This document shows, piece by piece, positions 36,068 to 45,656 of a stretch of DNA of 64,000 nt. This DNA is from Verrucomicrobiota bacterium (lineage in GTDB: Bacteria; Verrucomicrobiota; Verrucomicrobiia; Verrucomicrobiales; DEV007): NCBI GenBank assembly GCA_002862135.1, contig PKCI01000147.1, positions 16,402 to 80,401 on the forward strand, read 5' to 3'. Both the position numbers and the translations under genes were made by a program. Below the pieces are notes generated by a model. It had not been told where the DNA came from. It saw only the letters and a program-made list of their open reading frames with translations, and searched no databases. The stretch's first letter is position 1; each line of letters starts with the position of its first letter.

Positions 36068-36835
36068 TCAGTCGAGGCGCGTCAGCATTTCGACGTTGGC
36101 TGCTGGGTCGAAGGTATCCAAGGCCGTCCTTTGCAGTTCCGCGATTTCGGAGATTCCCTTTTTGCTGTAACGCAGCATTTCCAGCATCTGCTCCTCGGTG
36201 AAGGTGGCCTCCTCCCCCGTCCCCTGCATTTCAATCAATTCGAGGTCTGCAGTCATCGCGTAGTTAAAATCGACACTGGCGTCCTTGTCTTCGTGGTAGT
36301 TCAAGTCAAGGCGGCTCTCCCCTTCCCAGATCCCGGCGCTCACGGCAGCGGCAAGTTTCTCCATCGGTGAAGACTCCAGCTTTTTCGCAGTGATGAAACG
36401 CTGAAACGCCATCTCCACTGCGACGCAGGCTCCCGTAATCGAAGCGGTCCGGGTGCCCCCGTCCGCACGCAACACATCGCAGTCGATCCAGAGAGTGCGC
36501 TGCCCCAGTTTCTTCAGGTCAACCACCGCACGGAGGCTTCGACCGATCAGGCGCTGAATCTCAGAGCTGCGGCCATCCAGTTTTCCACGGGAGATATCGC
36601 GAGACTTCCGCTGCAAGGTCGAATACGGCAGCATGCTGTATTCCGCGGTCAGCCAACCGCCCTGAACATTCTGGTGCATCATCCAGCGCGGCACGCCTTT
36701 TTCCAGCATGGCGCTGCAGATTACCCGCGTTTCCCCGAAACCCACAAGCACGCTGCCGTGGGCCAACGGTGCAATATCGAGTTGGAAAGTCACATCCCGG
36801 AGTTGGTCATTGGTGCGTCCGTCGATTCTAGTCAT
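36068..36835 (-). CDS. rph: Ribonuclease PH
   Basis: 3'-to-5' phosphorolytic exoribonuclease that trims tRNA 3' ends. 255 residues, close to the usual 240. Signatures are MTRIDGRTNDQLRDVTFQ, RVICSAMLEKGVPRWM, WLTAEYSMLPYSTLQRKSRDISRGKLDGRSSEIQRLIGRSLRAV (the catalytic core), TLWIDCDVLRADGGTRTASITGA and the final acidic DLNYHEDKDASVDFN metal site. It converges on the ECF sigma gene and is divergent from lpxK. Confidence 0.96.
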   Translation of the reverse strand: MTRIDGRTNDQLRDVTFQLDIAPLAHGSVLVGFGETRVICSAMLEKGVPRWMMHQNVQGGWLTAEYSMLPYSTLQRKSRDISRGKLDGRSSEIQRLIGRSLRAVVDLKKLGQRTLWIDCDVLRADGGTRTASITGACVAVEMAFQRFITAKKLESSPMEKLAAAVSAGIWEGESRLDLNYHEDKDASVDFNYAMTADLELIEMQGTGEEATFTEEQMLEMLRYSKKGISEIAELQRTALDTFDPAANVEMLTRLD

Positions 36836-36952
36836 GCCTAACGAAGTGGTCTAATAGCAGGGGAATTGCAACCGTTCACATTCGCAGTTGCTTCTGAGCA
36901 CAATTCATTCACCATAAAATGCCTATACGAAAGCAGGCGGACCACCACCAAG

Positions 36953-38143
36953 ATGGGGCAAACTTCGGAAAAACTGGAACAGTTCGCCATCGACGTCATT
37001 CTTGATCGTCGCAAGGGAGTCCGTGCCTCCGCCTTGAGGGGCTTCCTCGGTAGCATGTCCCATCTCTACACTGGATTGGTGAATCTGCGCCTCTGGCTCT
37101 ATCGCAATCGCTTGCTCCGCGAGCGCAACCTGGGTTGCCTCGTCGTCAGTATTGGAAACCTCACCGTCGGCGGAACCGGCAAAACACCTGTCGTTGAGAA
37201 ATTCGCGCGCTCCCTCCAGGACGGAGGTCGGCGCGTTGCCATTCTCAGCCGCGGCTACAAATCGGTGAAGCAGCCTTTCCTCAAACGCCTCGTTGGAAAA
37301 ATTCAGGGCAAAAACGAGATCGACCCCCCACGCGTGGTCAGCGACGGGAAGTCACTCCTCCTAGATTCTAAAACAGCCGGCGACGAACCCTACATGCTGG
37401 CGGCCAACCTCAAGGATGTTCCCGTGGTCGTCGACAAGGACCGAGTAAAGAGCGGCAAGCACGCTATCGCAGAGCTGAACTGCGACACGCTCATTCTCGA
37501 CGACGGGCTCCAGTATCTTCGCCTCAAACACCGGCTCGACATCGTACTCGTCGACCGCTGGCACCCCTTTGGAACCGAGCGCCTACTCCCTCGCGGCACT
37601 CTGCGCGAGCCGCCGAAAAACCTGAAGCGTGCCTCCTACATCTTCATTACCAAGTGCAATGGTGAGCCGAATGATGAGCTCATCGAGCGCATCCGCCTCT
37701 ACAACCGCACTGCAGAGATCATTGAGTGCGAACACCGTCCCCGCTATCTCCAGCATATTGAAACCCGTGAGACCCGTCCTCTCGGTGATATTAAGAAAGC
37801 CAAGGTCGGCACAATCAGCGCGATCGCAGTTCCCGAAAGCTTTGAAGAAGGTGTGCAAAAGCTTGGCGCCGAGATAAAAGCCACCTGCCGCTTTACTGAT
37901 CACCACCGTTTCACGGAGCAGGAAATTATTTCGTTCATCAACTGCTGTGTCGAATCCGACGTGGACATGATTATCACAACGGAGAAAGATGCCGTCCGCT
38001 TTCCCAGGCTCGCCCGGATGGATGTGCCAATCTATTTTCTTCGGGTCGAAATCGGTATTCTCAGTAACGAGGAGAGTTTTGGTCACTGCATTCAGCGAAT
38101 CTGCTTGCCTCGTGAACCAATTCCAGCTCGTAATTTTTTCTAA
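36953..38143 (+). CDS. lpxK: Tetraacyldisaccharide 4'-kinase
   Basis: Inner-membrane kinase of lipid A biosynthesis that phosphorylates the 4' position of the disaccharide precursor. About 396 residues from [15 protein letters not shown]; the ORF track opens at an upstream TTG with no similarity. The P-loop is in [16 protein letters not shown], followed by ILSRGYKS, the DEP motif ([22 protein letters not shown]), [22 protein letters not shown] and [12 protein letters not shown]. The N-terminal helix near 30-55 is the membrane-associated part. Its presence indicates an outer membrane with lipid A. Confidence 0.95.
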   Translation: MGQTSEKLEQFAIDVILDRRKGVRASALRGFLGSMSHLYTGLVNLRLWLYRNRLLRERNLGCLVVSIGNLTVGGTGKTPVVEKFARSLQDGGRRVAILSRGYKSVKQPFLKRLVGKIQGKNEIDPPRVVSDGKSLLLDSKTAGDEPYMLAANLKDVPVVVDKDRVKSGKHAIAELNCDTLILDDGLQYLRLKHRLDIVLVDRWHPFGTERLLPRGTLREPPKNLKRASYIFITKCNGEPNDELIERIRLYNRTAEIIECEHRPRYLQHIETRETRPLGDIKKAKVGTISAIAVPESFEEGVQKLGAEIKATCRFTDHHRFTEQEIISFINCCVESDVDMIITTEKDAVRFPRLARMDVPIYFLRVEIGILSNEESFGHCIQRICLPREPIPARNFF

Positions 38144-38152
38144 CAAGGACCG

Positions 38153-38695
38153 ATGATAATTCTCGCCGGCATCTTTGACGGCATCGACTGGGGTGCCGTG
38201 ACTGACGTTCTTCTATGGACTTCAATCGTCCTGCTGCTTGCCATCGGATTACTCGGCACCTTTCTTCCGGTCGTTCCCGGGACCACTCTCATTTGGGCCG
38301 GGATCTTAGTGCACTACTTCAGCTTCGGGATGGAAGACTCCAAGCTGACCTGGCAAAGCATTGTGGTCATTACCATGCTCTACATCATCTCAATCGTCGT
38401 CGACTGGTTTTCGGGAGCGATTGGGGCCAAGTGGTTCGGTTCGAGCAAATGGGGGATCGGAGGAGCCATCTTCGGCGGCATCGTGGGCCTTTTCTTCGGA
38501 CTCCCCGGTCTCATCATTGGCCCTGTTCTCGGCGTCTTTCTCTTTGAAATGCTCTTTGCCAAGAAAGAGGTCAAGGATGCCTCCAACTCCACCGTTGGGA
38601 CCGTTGTGGGCGGCGTGGCCGGCCTTTTTGCCCGGGTTCTCATTGCCCTTACTATGATCGCCTGGTATCTCACCGACGCCTTCGTCTTCAATTAG
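38153..38695 (+). CDS. DUF456-family membrane protein
   Basis: 180 residues with about four to five TM helices. LLLAIGLLGTFLPVVPGTTLIWAGIL is the family-typical first repeat, and GIGGAIFGGIVGLFFGLPGLIIGPVLGVFLFEML is a glycine-zipper segment like those in DUF456 proteins. Function is unknown. It starts 9 bases after lpxK, so the two are probably co-transcribed, which hints at an envelope role. Confidence 0.8.
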   Translation: MIILAGIFDGIDWGAVTDVLLWTSIVLLLAIGLLGTFLPVVPGTTLIWAGILVHYFSFGMEDSKLTWQSIVVITMLYIISIVVDWFSGAIGAKWFGSSKWGIGGAIFGGIVGLFFGLPGLIIGPVLGVFLFEMLFAKKEVKDASNSTVGTVVGGVAGLFARVLIALTMIAWYLTDAFVFN

Positions 38696-38747
38696 TTGAA
38701 AACTGATGCTTGAGCCCGGCACGAGACTAGCTGTTGCGTAGGTCGCC

Positions 38748-40835
38748 ATGGCATCACCCGATTCCCTCGCCAATCGAGAATTACAGCCCCATCGTATCCA
38801 ACTCGAAGTTGTGATCCTCGGTGGTGGATTTGCAGGTGTTTTCTGCGGTCAGAAGCTCGGCCGAAAATTCCGATCAGCCGGAATACCTCCGCATAAAGCT
38901 GCTATCATCTCGGAACAGAACTACATGGTTTTTCAGCCCATGCTGGCCGAGGTGGCAGGAGCCTCCCTCGGACCGAGCCACGTGATCAATCCGATCAGGC
39001 GCCTTTGTCGTGGCATTACAGTCTACCGCGGCAGCGTGGAACATGTGGATCTTGAGAAGAAGGAAGTTCGCATCAACACCGGCAATTTCTCGCCCGGAAT
39101 CATTATTGAGTTCCAGCATATCGTCCTTTCGCTCGGAGCCGAGATTGATCTGAGTCGGGTCCCCGGCATGCCTGAGCATGCGCTCCTCATGCAGAACGTA
39201 GGTGATGCGATGATTCTTCGCTCCACCATTATCTCGCGAATTGAGGAAGCAAACGCTCAATACGACGAAGCTCTCCGCAAGCGACTCCTGACCTTTGTTG
39301 TCGTCGGTGGCGGATACTCGGGTGTCGAGACGGCGGGCGAAATGCTGGACATGCTTCACGAAACCTCAAAGTTCTACACAAACGTGAACCGGGAGGACAT
39401 CCGCGTCGTCCTCGTTCACAGCCGTGATCGAATTCTTCAGACCCTTGGAGATGAGTTGGGCGACTACGCCAGCCGCAAACTCGTAGATCGAGGACTTGAG
39501 CTGATCCTCAACGAACGAGTCCGCGCTGTCACCTCAACCAAGGTCTATCTTCAGAGTGGCGATGAAATCGAGACCTCCACCGTGGTCTCCACGGTTGGCA
39601 ACGCTCCCAACCAGGTCATCCGACGCCTTTGCGATGATTATGACGTCCCGCACAATCGGCATCGCCTCATCACCGACGAATATCTCCAGGTTGAGGACTT
39701 TGACTACGTTTGGGCTGCTGGTGACTGCGCCGCTGTTCCACTGGCGGATGGCGGTGGCGCTCCTTGTCCGCAGACTGCCCAGTTTGCCATGCGACAGGGC
39801 ATCTGTCTCGCCGAGAACTTGTTGCGGCGCGTCCGTGGGCAGAACCCCAAACCGTTTCTCTTCAAGGGACTCGGAGAGCTTGCTTCCATCGGACACCAGA
39901 CAGCAGTTGCCAGTATCTTCGGCCTCAAGTTCTCTGGCCTCATCGCCTGGTTCATGTGGCGCTCCATTTACCTGATGAAGCTGCCCGGTCTGGATCGTAA
40001 ATTGCGCGTCATCATCGACTGGACGCTCGACTTGTTCTTTCCTCGCGACATCAACCTGCTAAACCCCAGATACACCAAGCTACTCCAACAGGTGCACCTG
40101 GAACCAGATGACCGCCTCTTCAACCGCGGGGAACCCGCTTTCTCACTCTATGTGGTCAAGAGTGGCCAGATAGACCTCCACGACCAGGATGGCTCGGTAA
40201 TACGTTCCATCGAAGAGGGCGACTACTTTGGCGAACGTGCCCTTGTTCATGGAGGTGGCTATCTTTACGATGCCGTTTCCAAAGGACGCACAGAGCTGGT
40301 TTCACTTAGCGGTGAAGTGGTCCTACCTTTCTTCGAGTCCAGTCGGAGGTTTAAGCGCGTTCTTGCGAAGACGACCGCCCAGGAATCGGCCGAAGGTGAG
40401 TTGCAATCGGTCACCGAAAAGCTCGAGCCCGATGTGCTCGAGAAGCCAGTTTTGGAAGTCATGCGGACCAACGTTGCGACCCTGAATCCGAATCAACTTC
40501 TCCAAGAAGCCGTCGATCTTTTCAGAACTCGCCGTTTTAGCACTTACCCGCTTGTTGATGACGAGGGAATACTTCGCGGCGTTCTCAGCCGCGAATCCTT
40601 CTTTGATTTCATCAAGCGGGATGGTATCGGCAAGGACTGCAAGCTCGACCAGATCGAACCCATGCACCTTCCAGTCTGCTCAAGCGATAACACTGTTCAG
40701 CAATCGCTAGAACGAATGATCCGATACGGACGCTATAAGTGCCTGATCTGTGACAGTGATGATCACCTTCTCGGGATCATCACGGTGATGGACCTCATCG
40801 GCGAAAGCATCAAGGAAGCTCCCGCGATGACTTGA
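38748..40835 (+). CDS. NDH-2-like FAD oxidoreductase fused to cNMP-binding and CBS domains
   Basis: 695 residues. Residues 1-430 form a two-dinucleotide-fold reductase related to type II NADH:quinone dehydrogenases: FAD motif VVILGGGFAGVFCG, NAD motif VVVGGGYSGVETAGE, and the second FAD motif YVWAAGDCAAVPLADGG. A membrane-associating amphipathic region (FSGLIAWFMWRSIYLMKLPG) follows. About 440-550 is a cyclic-nucleotide-binding fold (NRGEPAFSLYVVKSGQI, EGDYFGERALV). About 566-690 holds two CBS motifs (VMRTNVATLNPNQLLQEAV and LERMIRYGRYKCLICD). Enzyme activity thus seems tied to nucleotide sensing. It converges on glyS with one base between stops. Confidence 0.88.
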   Translation: MASPDSLANRELQPHRIQLEVVILGGGFAGVFCGQKLGRKFRSAGIPPHKAAIISEQNYMVFQPMLAEVAGASLGPSHVINPIRRLCRGITVYRGSVEHVDLEKKEVRINTGNFSPGIIIEFQHIVLSLGAEIDLSRVPGMPEHALLMQNVGDAMILRSTIISRIEEANAQYDEALRKRLLTFVVVGGGYSGVETAGEMLDMLHETSKFYTNVNREDIRVVLVHSRDRILQTLGDELGDYASRKLVDRGLELILNERVRAVTSTKVYLQSGDEIETSTVVSTVGNAPNQVIRRLCDDYDVPHNRHRLITDEYLQVEDFDYVWAAGDCAAVPLADGGGAPCPQTAQFAMRQGICLAENLLRRVRGQNPKPFLFKGLGELASIGHQTAVASIFGLKFSGLIAWFMWRSIYLMKLPGLDRKLRVIIDWTLDLFFPRDINLLNPRYTKLLQQVHLEPDDRLFNRGEPAFSLYVVKSGQIDLHDQDGSVIRSIEEGDYFGERALVHGGGYLYDAVSKGRTELVSLSGEVVLPFFESSRRFKRVLAKTTAQESAEGELQSVTEKLEPDVLEKPVLEVMRTNVATLNPNQLLQEAVDLFRTRRFSTYPLVDDEGILRGVLSRESFFDFIKRDGIGKDCKLDQIEPMHLPVCSSDNTVQQSLERMIRYGRYKCLICDSDDHLLGIITVMDLIGESIKEAPAMT

Positions 40836-40836
40836 A

Positions 40837-42420
40837 TCAGTGAATTTGGTCAAGAAGAAAGTTCCGGAGATCCGCAATCGCGATGCGCTCCTGCTTCATG
40901 GAATCACGATGACGTAGCGTCACTGTATCCTTGAGCTCGTCGCCGGCTTCACCCAGCGTGTCGAAATCAATCGTCACGCAGAAGGGGGTTCCCACTTCGT
41001 CCTGTCGACGATAGCGACGACCAATTGCAGCCGTTTCATCATAAAAGACGGTCATGAACGGAGTCAGCAGCGACTGGACTTCACGAGCCTTTTCAACCAG
41101 CTCGGGCTTGTTCTTCAAAAGCGGGAGCACCGCCACCTTCATCGGAGCCATGCGGGGTGAAAAACGCATCACGGTTCGCACCTCTTCCTTGCCTTTGTCA
41201 TCGGTGACAGTCTCTTCGTCGAAGGCTTCACAGATCAGCGCTAGGATGGTGCGGTCGCAACCGGCACTCGGCTCAACCACGTGAGGAATCAGCCTCTCCT
41301 TGGTCTCGTCGTCGAAGAACTCCAGCGGCTTGCCACTGTGCTCTTTGTGCTTGCTGAGGTCGTAATCGGTGCGGTAAGCCACACCTTCAAGCTCCTGGAT
41401 GCCGAAGGGAAATTCATATTCGATGTCGTAAGTCTTTTTGGAATAGTGGGCACGCTCACCATCCGGTACATCGAGGATGTGCAGGTGCTCGCGAGGAATC
41501 CCGATCTCTTCGTAAAACTTGAGACGCTTCTCAAGCCACTCATCAGTCAGGGCCATCCCTTCATCCGGGCGACAGAAGAACTCAATCTCCATTTGCTCGA
41601 ACTCGCGGGACCGGAATGTGTAGTTCCGCGGATTAATCTCGTTTCGGAACGACTTACCAATCTGGGCGATCCCGAAAGGAAGTTTCACGCGGTTGGTTTC
41701 AGCCACGTTCTTAAACTGGGTAAAAATCGTCTGGGCCGTTTCCGGTCGCAGGTAGGCTACACTGCTTTCGTCACCGTCCTCAGCCGAAGCCCCCATGTGG
41801 GTCTTGAACATGAGGTTGAACTCACGCGGCTCGGTCAGCTGGGACCCGTTTTCCGGGTTGAAACTGGTGGTGCCCGTCACTTCCCCGGTGGACTCACCGG
41901 TAAGCTCGAGCTTTTTCGGGGAAATCTGCTTATCAGTGAGAAACTGCGCGTAGTAGAGGCGCGCCGTCTTGCGAGCCTTGTTTTCGTCCTGTCCCTCGGT
42001 CGCGAGCACGGAGTATTCGCGGTCTACCGACCAGCCGGACTCCTCGTGAGACGCGCCAGAGTATTTGTAAACCGTTCCATCCTGCGGATCGATCTGGTCA
42101 GCGCGCAGACGAGCCTTGCTGAGCAGGCAGTCACACATCGGATCGGAAAACCCGCCGACGTGACCGGATGCCTTTAGCACTTCCTGGTGAGTCAAGATGG
42201 AGCCATCCATCCCGAGGATATCTTCGCGCTCCTGCACATTCTTGCGCCACCAGTATTCTTTGAGATTGCGCTTCAGCTCAGCACCGAGCGGACCATAGTC
42301 CCAGCAACCGTTGAGGCCCCCGTAAATTTCGGCGGATTGGAAAATGAATCCGCGACGCTTGCACAGACTCACGATTTTCTCCATCAGGACCGTATTTTTT
42401 TCTGAAGCTGCTTCGCTCAT
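40837..42420 (-). CDS. glyS: Glycyl-tRNA synthetase, single-chain type
   Basis: Charges tRNA-Gly. This is the homodimeric (eukaryote/archaea/Gram-positive-like) class II enzyme, not the alpha2beta2 bacterial one. About 528 residues from MSEAASEKNTVLMEKIVSLC; the ORF track start lies 18 codons upstream. Motif 2 and surrounding core include YLRPETAQTIFTQFKNV, LPFGIAQIGKSFRNEINPRN and FRSREFEQMEIEFF. PHVVEPSAGCDRTILALI is motif 3. The C-terminal anticodon-binding domain begins near MAPMKVAVLPLL. Confidence 0.96.
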   Translation of the reverse strand: MSEAASEKNTVLMEKIVSLCKRRGFIFQSAEIYGGLNGCWDYGPLGAELKRNLKEYWWRKNVQEREDILGMDGSILTHQEVLKASGHVGGFSDPMCDCLLSKARLRADQIDPQDGTVYKYSGASHEESGWSVDREYSVLATEGQDENKARKTARLYYAQFLTDKQISPKKLELTGESTGEVTGTTSFNPENGSQLTEPREFNLMFKTHMGASAEDGDESSVAYLRPETAQTIFTQFKNVAETNRVKLPFGIAQIGKSFRNEINPRNYTFRSREFEQMEIEFFCRPDEGMALTDEWLEKRLKFYEEIGIPREHLHILDVPDGERAHYSKKTYDIEYEFPFGIQELEGVAYRTDYDLSKHKEHSGKPLEFFDDETKERLIPHVVEPSAGCDRTILALICEAFDEETVTDDKGKEEVRTVMRFSPRMAPMKVAVLPLLKNKPELVEKAREVQSLLTPFMTVFYDETAAIGRRYRRQDEVGTPFCVTIDFDTLGEAGDELKDTVTLRHRDSMKQERIAIADLRNFLLDQIH

Positions 42421-42501
42421 AGTTCGGTTTTCTAAAAAAAGGGGGACAACATAGCCGCCACATTCTATCCGCAAGGGGAAAGTGCCCGCAGGGTCTCCTC
42501 A

Positions 42502-42529
42502 TTGACTCAAAATCGCGCTTTGATAAACT
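42502..42529 (+). promoter_or_regulatory. Candidate sigma-70 promoter for rpmB
   Basis: TTGACT, 16 bases, TAAACT. The same -10 hexamer and spacing recur at the tRNA-Gln promoter. It would give a leader of about 108 bases before rpmB. Confidence 0.55.
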
Positions 42530-42643
42530 AGAGGCTCAATCGGCTGGATTTTCCCTTGACCCTCGCCGTTTTTCGCGGAAATTGCCCGCCCTCACAAAGT
42601 CGGGGCCCGAAAAACGGGACACAGAATTTAACAGATCTTCACG

Positions 42644-42907
42644 ATGGCTAGAGTATGTAAAATTACTGGTGCTAAAGTTACCTCCGGACGCCGAATCCAC
42701 CGCAGTGGTAAGGCGAAAAAACAGGGTGGCATCGGCCGCCACGTCACGAAGACTGTGAAGCGTCAATTTAAGCCCAACCTGCGTCAGAAGCGCATCTGGG
42801 TTCCTGAGCTTGGCCGCTACGTCCGCGTAAAGGTGAGCGCTCGCGGTCTCAAGACTATCGACAAGAACGGCGCTTACAAGACGCTCAAGAAAGCTGGACT
42901 TATTTAA
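42644..42907 (+). CDS. rpmB: 50S ribosomal protein L28
   Basis: 87 residues, a normal L28 length. MARVCKITGAKVTSGRRIHRSGKAKKQGG and the C-terminal RYVRVKVSARGLKTIDKNG are the diagnostic parts. No Shine-Dalgarno sequence is visible before the ATG. Confidence 0.95.
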   Translation: MARVCKITGAKVTSGRRIHRSGKAKKQGGIGRHVTKTVKRQFKPNLRQKRIWVPELGRYVRVKVSARGLKTIDKNGAYKTLKKAGLI

Positions 42908-42932
42908 GTCCACTTGGCAGAAACGGTGTCGG

Positions 42933-43556
42933 ATGTCTGACGCCCTCCATATTGCCGAACCGGGAGACGCCCAGGAAGTCTCCCTAGCTCGTGCCATCGC
43001 CCTACTTGGCGTCACGCCAGGGTCAGCTGCGACTTTTCTTTTCGACAACCGCGGAGATCTGCCCGGCGCCTGGCAAATCTGGCAGGACCAGTGCCTCGAG
43101 CCTCACCTCGGCCCGAACTTCGTGGAGGCTTACGAATGCGGCAGCCAATTCCGTATTGACGAAGTCCAGGCCATCGATTGCCTACTCGACGTCAAACTCA
43201 CTGACCAGGTTCGCGAACGCAGTATTGCCGCCGGCAAACCGTTCCTTGAAGGCAAAGAGGAAATGAAGGGCAACAAAGACTGGGTCAAATACAATGAGCG
43301 GGTTGGTAAGGGGCATTCCCCCGGTCACATCTCCGTAATTTTCGCCCTTCAGTCGGCACTCTATCACCTCCCCCTGGCCTCAGCGCTATCCGCCTACATT
43401 TGGTTCGAATTTCAGTCCGGCCTCCCCCGAGAGCTTTCCCGTGAATCTCTCTCCGAGCTCTCAACCGTGTTCGAAAAAGCTCTTGTTCATGTCGCCACTG
43501 CTGTGAGAGAGCACGGTGGCCAGACCGATGGCTCTGGAACCTTTCGGGTGGTATAA
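42933..43556 (+). CDS. Uncharacterised 207-residue protein between rpmB and clpS
   Basis: Not recognised. It is soluble and mostly alpha-helical in appearance. A hydrophobic helix-like part at about 130-160 (HISVIFALQSALYHLPLASALSAYIWFEFQSGL) slightly recalls UreF-like helical proteins; this is only an impression. It starts 25 bases after rpmB and ends 16 bases before clpS, so the three are probably one unit. Confidence 0.65.
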   Translation: MSDALHIAEPGDAQEVSLARAIALLGVTPGSAATFLFDNRGDLPGAWQIWQDQCLEPHLGPNFVEAYECGSQFRIDEVQAIDCLLDVKLTDQVRERSIAAGKPFLEGKEEMKGNKDWVKYNERVGKGHSPGHISVIFALQSALYHLPLASALSAYIWFEFQSGLPRELSRESLSELSTVFEKALVHVATAVREHGGQTDGSGTFRVV

Positions 43557-43572
43557 CCTCCTCCTTGTGATC

Positions 43573-43866
43573 ATGTCTTCGGATATCGACGAAATCACTA
43601 TTACCGAAGTTGAAACTGAGACCGATCTCGATTCGACCTGGAATGTCATCGTTTACGATGATCCGGTGAACTTGATGAGTTTCGTCACCCTGATCCTCCA
43701 GCGAGTGTTCGGTTACCCGAAGGAGAGAGCTCAGTCCCTCATGATGGAGGTTCACCGGGAAGGTCAGTCTATCGTCTGGACTGGCAATCGTGAGCAAGCG
43801 GAGCTCTACGTGCAACAACTTCAGAGCTATCAGTTGCTCGCTGCGATGAAGCGGGTCACTGATTAA
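43573..43866 (+). CDS. clpS: ATP-dependent Clp protease adaptor ClpS
   Basis: About 97 residues from MSSDIDEITITEVET; the ORF track adds 19 codons overlapping the previous gene. WNVIVYDDPVNLMSFVTLILQRVFGYPKERAQSLMMEVHREG is the ClpS core, including the N-degron pocket residues and the D-D-P-x-N segment. It delivers N-end-rule substrates to ClpA/ClpC-ClpP. Its stop overlaps the convergent DUF1287 gene by 11 bases. Confidence 0.94.
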   Translation: MSSDIDEITITEVETETDLDSTWNVIVYDDPVNLMSFVTLILQRVFGYPKERAQSLMMEVHREGQSIVWTGNREQAELYVQQLQSYQLLAAMKRVTD

Positions 43867-44464
43867 CCGGGTGATACCGGTAGTGTCCCAAGATCTTCCA
43901 CTGATCGATCCCGGTATCCTTGACCGGACCGCTGCCAATGTTGTGAACAAAGGCGTCGGGACCCACCACGATTCCAATGTGCCAGAGGCCGTTTCCAGTT
44001 AGGTCCCAAGCTATCAAATCTCCAGGCAAGATCTTCCCCTCGGCTTTCGCCCCGCTCCGCTCAAAGAACTTCTGCAAGTTCGGAACGCGTCGGTGATCAA
44101 TATTTCGATCGGTCGTCGAGAGCCCCCAGTTTTTCGGGTAAGAGGAGAAACTGCTTCGCATGTCCTCGTGAACCAGCTTCTGGAGATCAATCCCCAGCGC
44201 CCGGTAGGAGCGAATCACCACATCAGTGCACACCCCCGTGTCAGCCGGCACATCGCCACCGGGATACTCGATCGCCACGTAGGCCGGGTCGTAGCGCACC
44301 TCTTGGGTTGTGCGGAACAGAGCCGCCTTCACCAATTGATCTGAAAAGCCGTCGTTCGCTGCACCTCCAGCCGATTCCTGGGCTGACAGCATCTCGGCCA
44401 GCACCCAGACGCCGAATAGAATGAGGGAAAGGTAGTTCATGGGTGTCTTTACGGTTCGACGCAT
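43856..44464 (-). CDS. DUF1287-family secreted protein (NlpC/P60-like fold)
   Basis: 202 residues with an N-terminal signal or anchor (MNYLSLILFGVWVLAEMLSAQ; ATG at 44440 is an alternative start). The family-typical block is VRYDPAYVAIEYPGGDVPADTGVCTDVVIRSYRALGIDL, which contains the probable catalytic Cys, then NIDHRRVPNLQKFF, PGDLIAWDL and HIGIVVG with a conserved His. By fold it may be a cell-wall or amide hydrolase; function is unproven. The 44465-44714 gap holds a short direct repeat and no convincing gene. Confidence 0.82.
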   Translation of the reverse strand: MRRTVKTPMNYLSLILFGVWVLAEMLSAQESAGGAANDGFSDQLVKAALFRTTQEVRYDPAYVAIEYPGGDVPADTGVCTDVVIRSYRALGIDLQKLVHEDMRSSFSSYPKNWGLSTTDRNIDHRRVPNLQKFFERSGAKAEGKILPGDLIAWDLTGNGLWHIGIVVGPDAFVHNIGSGPVKDTGIDQWKILGHYRYHPVNQ

Positions 44465-44538
44465 GACCCCCTTTCAATTTTCAGAAAAATTCTTCACTTT
44501 GGGCGGTTCGCTCGATTTGCCCCCGCCGAGTCCGACTG

Positions 44539-44571
44539 GGTTATGCCACCCAACAGGGTTATGCCACCCAT
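44539..44571. repeat. Two direct copies of a 15-bp word
   Basis: GGGTTATGCCACCCA occurs at 44539-44553 and 44557-44571, separated by 3 bases. It lies upstream of the DUF1287 gene; an operator pair or slippage product are both possible. Confidence 0.7.
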
Positions 44572-44714
44572 TTGGCCCTTTTAACCCGTCGCTTTCTTCA
44601 GCAAGACATTCGCCAAAGGCACGAAGCACCCGGCTCCACTGGAGGAGATCCCGGCTTTTTCCCGTGAATGGATCACGGTCACGACTGACATTTCAACGAT
44701 AGAACGAGTCCGCT

Positions 44715-45578
44715 CTAATCCATCGTGACTTTGACCTCATCGGCAAGCTCAATCGTCATTCCTTCGATATTGCGGAACAAATCGCGCAACGACTCTTCCG
44801 AAACGGCGTCAGGATTATCAGCCGCACTGTCGATAAAAGCGGCAAAATCCGGATCCCGCATCACTGCTGAAACGTCGGTGTCACTCATGATGATGAGATT
44901 CCCCGTCGTGTGCTCAGCCGTGGTTTCGACCACCTCACCTTCTATCCTGACAAAGAACGCGATCTTCATTCCCTGCGTGGCGCTGGCGGCCATCGGGAGT
45001 GTCTGCGAGGGCTTCATTCCCATCTCCTTTGCCTGGTTAATCTGCTCCTGATCGATCAGGTCGTTCATCCCGCCGGCTATCATGGTGGAATGAATCGTCA
45101 GCTCATTCCCCTCCATCGTAAAGGTGATGCTGCCCCCTTCTTCTTCTCCAAAACTCTGCCCCTTAGCTTCGACATACTCCCTCGCCGCACCCGGCAGAGA
45201 ATTCTGATCCAGCTTCACGGTGCGAATATCGTCAAACGTGTAGTGCACCGTATAGCCAATCCAGCCTTCGTCATCACGACCCGGATCATGTTTCACATAA
45301 GTGACTCTCTCCCCGTAGATAGCCGCATCTCTCTCCAGTGATTCCCTCTCCGGCGTCACGAGTCCCTGCAATCCGCCAAGATCAGGAACATTCAACCCAA
45401 GCCCTCCACCTCCCGATGCCTGCTCCAGCAAGGACAGCACCTGGGGTGAAAAATAATAGCGTGTCACAATGTCACCGGATCCGTCCTTTTTCACACTGAC
45501 GACCGTCGAGGTACGAATGCATGAACTGAAAAGAAAACACGCGGCGATCAACAGGAATGCTGTTCCCAAGCGGTTCAT
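44715..45578 (-). CDS. Putative lipoprotein of unknown function
   Basis: About 287 residues from MNRLGTAFLLIAACFLFSSCIRT, a lipoprotein signal with lipobox LFSSC; the ORF track adds 25 codons. The mature part opens with STVVSVKKDGSGDIVTRYYFS, resembling the beta-rich start of LppM-like and other verrucomicrobial lipoproteins. No catalytic motif is seen. It follows the PBP2 gene on the same strand after 78 bases, so it may belong to the same envelope unit. Confidence 0.7.
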   Translation of the reverse strand: MNRLGTAFLLIAACFLFSSCIRTSTVVSVKKDGSGDIVTRYYFSPQVLSLLEQASGGGGLGLNVPDLGGLQGLVTPERESLERDAAIYGERVTYVKHDPGRDDEGWIGYTVHYTFDDIRTVKLDQNSLPGAAREYVEAKGQSFGEEEGGSITFTMEGNELTIHSTMIAGGMNDLIDQEQINQAKEMGMKPSQTLPMAASATQGMKIAFFVRIEGEVVETTAEHTTGNLIIMSDTDVSAVMRDPDFAAFIDSAADNPDAVSEESLRDLFRNIEGMTIELADEVKVTMD

Positions 45579-45656
45579 GAGGTTACGGTATACCTGCACA
45601 TTTCGCTCTGGCAAGCGCAGGAATGCCGCATCCATGCGACAAACCCACGGCACAAA

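Noticed and set aside
44439-44702. 87-residue ORF over the gap before the DUF1287 gene
   Set aside because: Pro/Ser/Arg-rich and includes the direct repeat; it overlaps the DUF1287 start on the other strand and has no family features.
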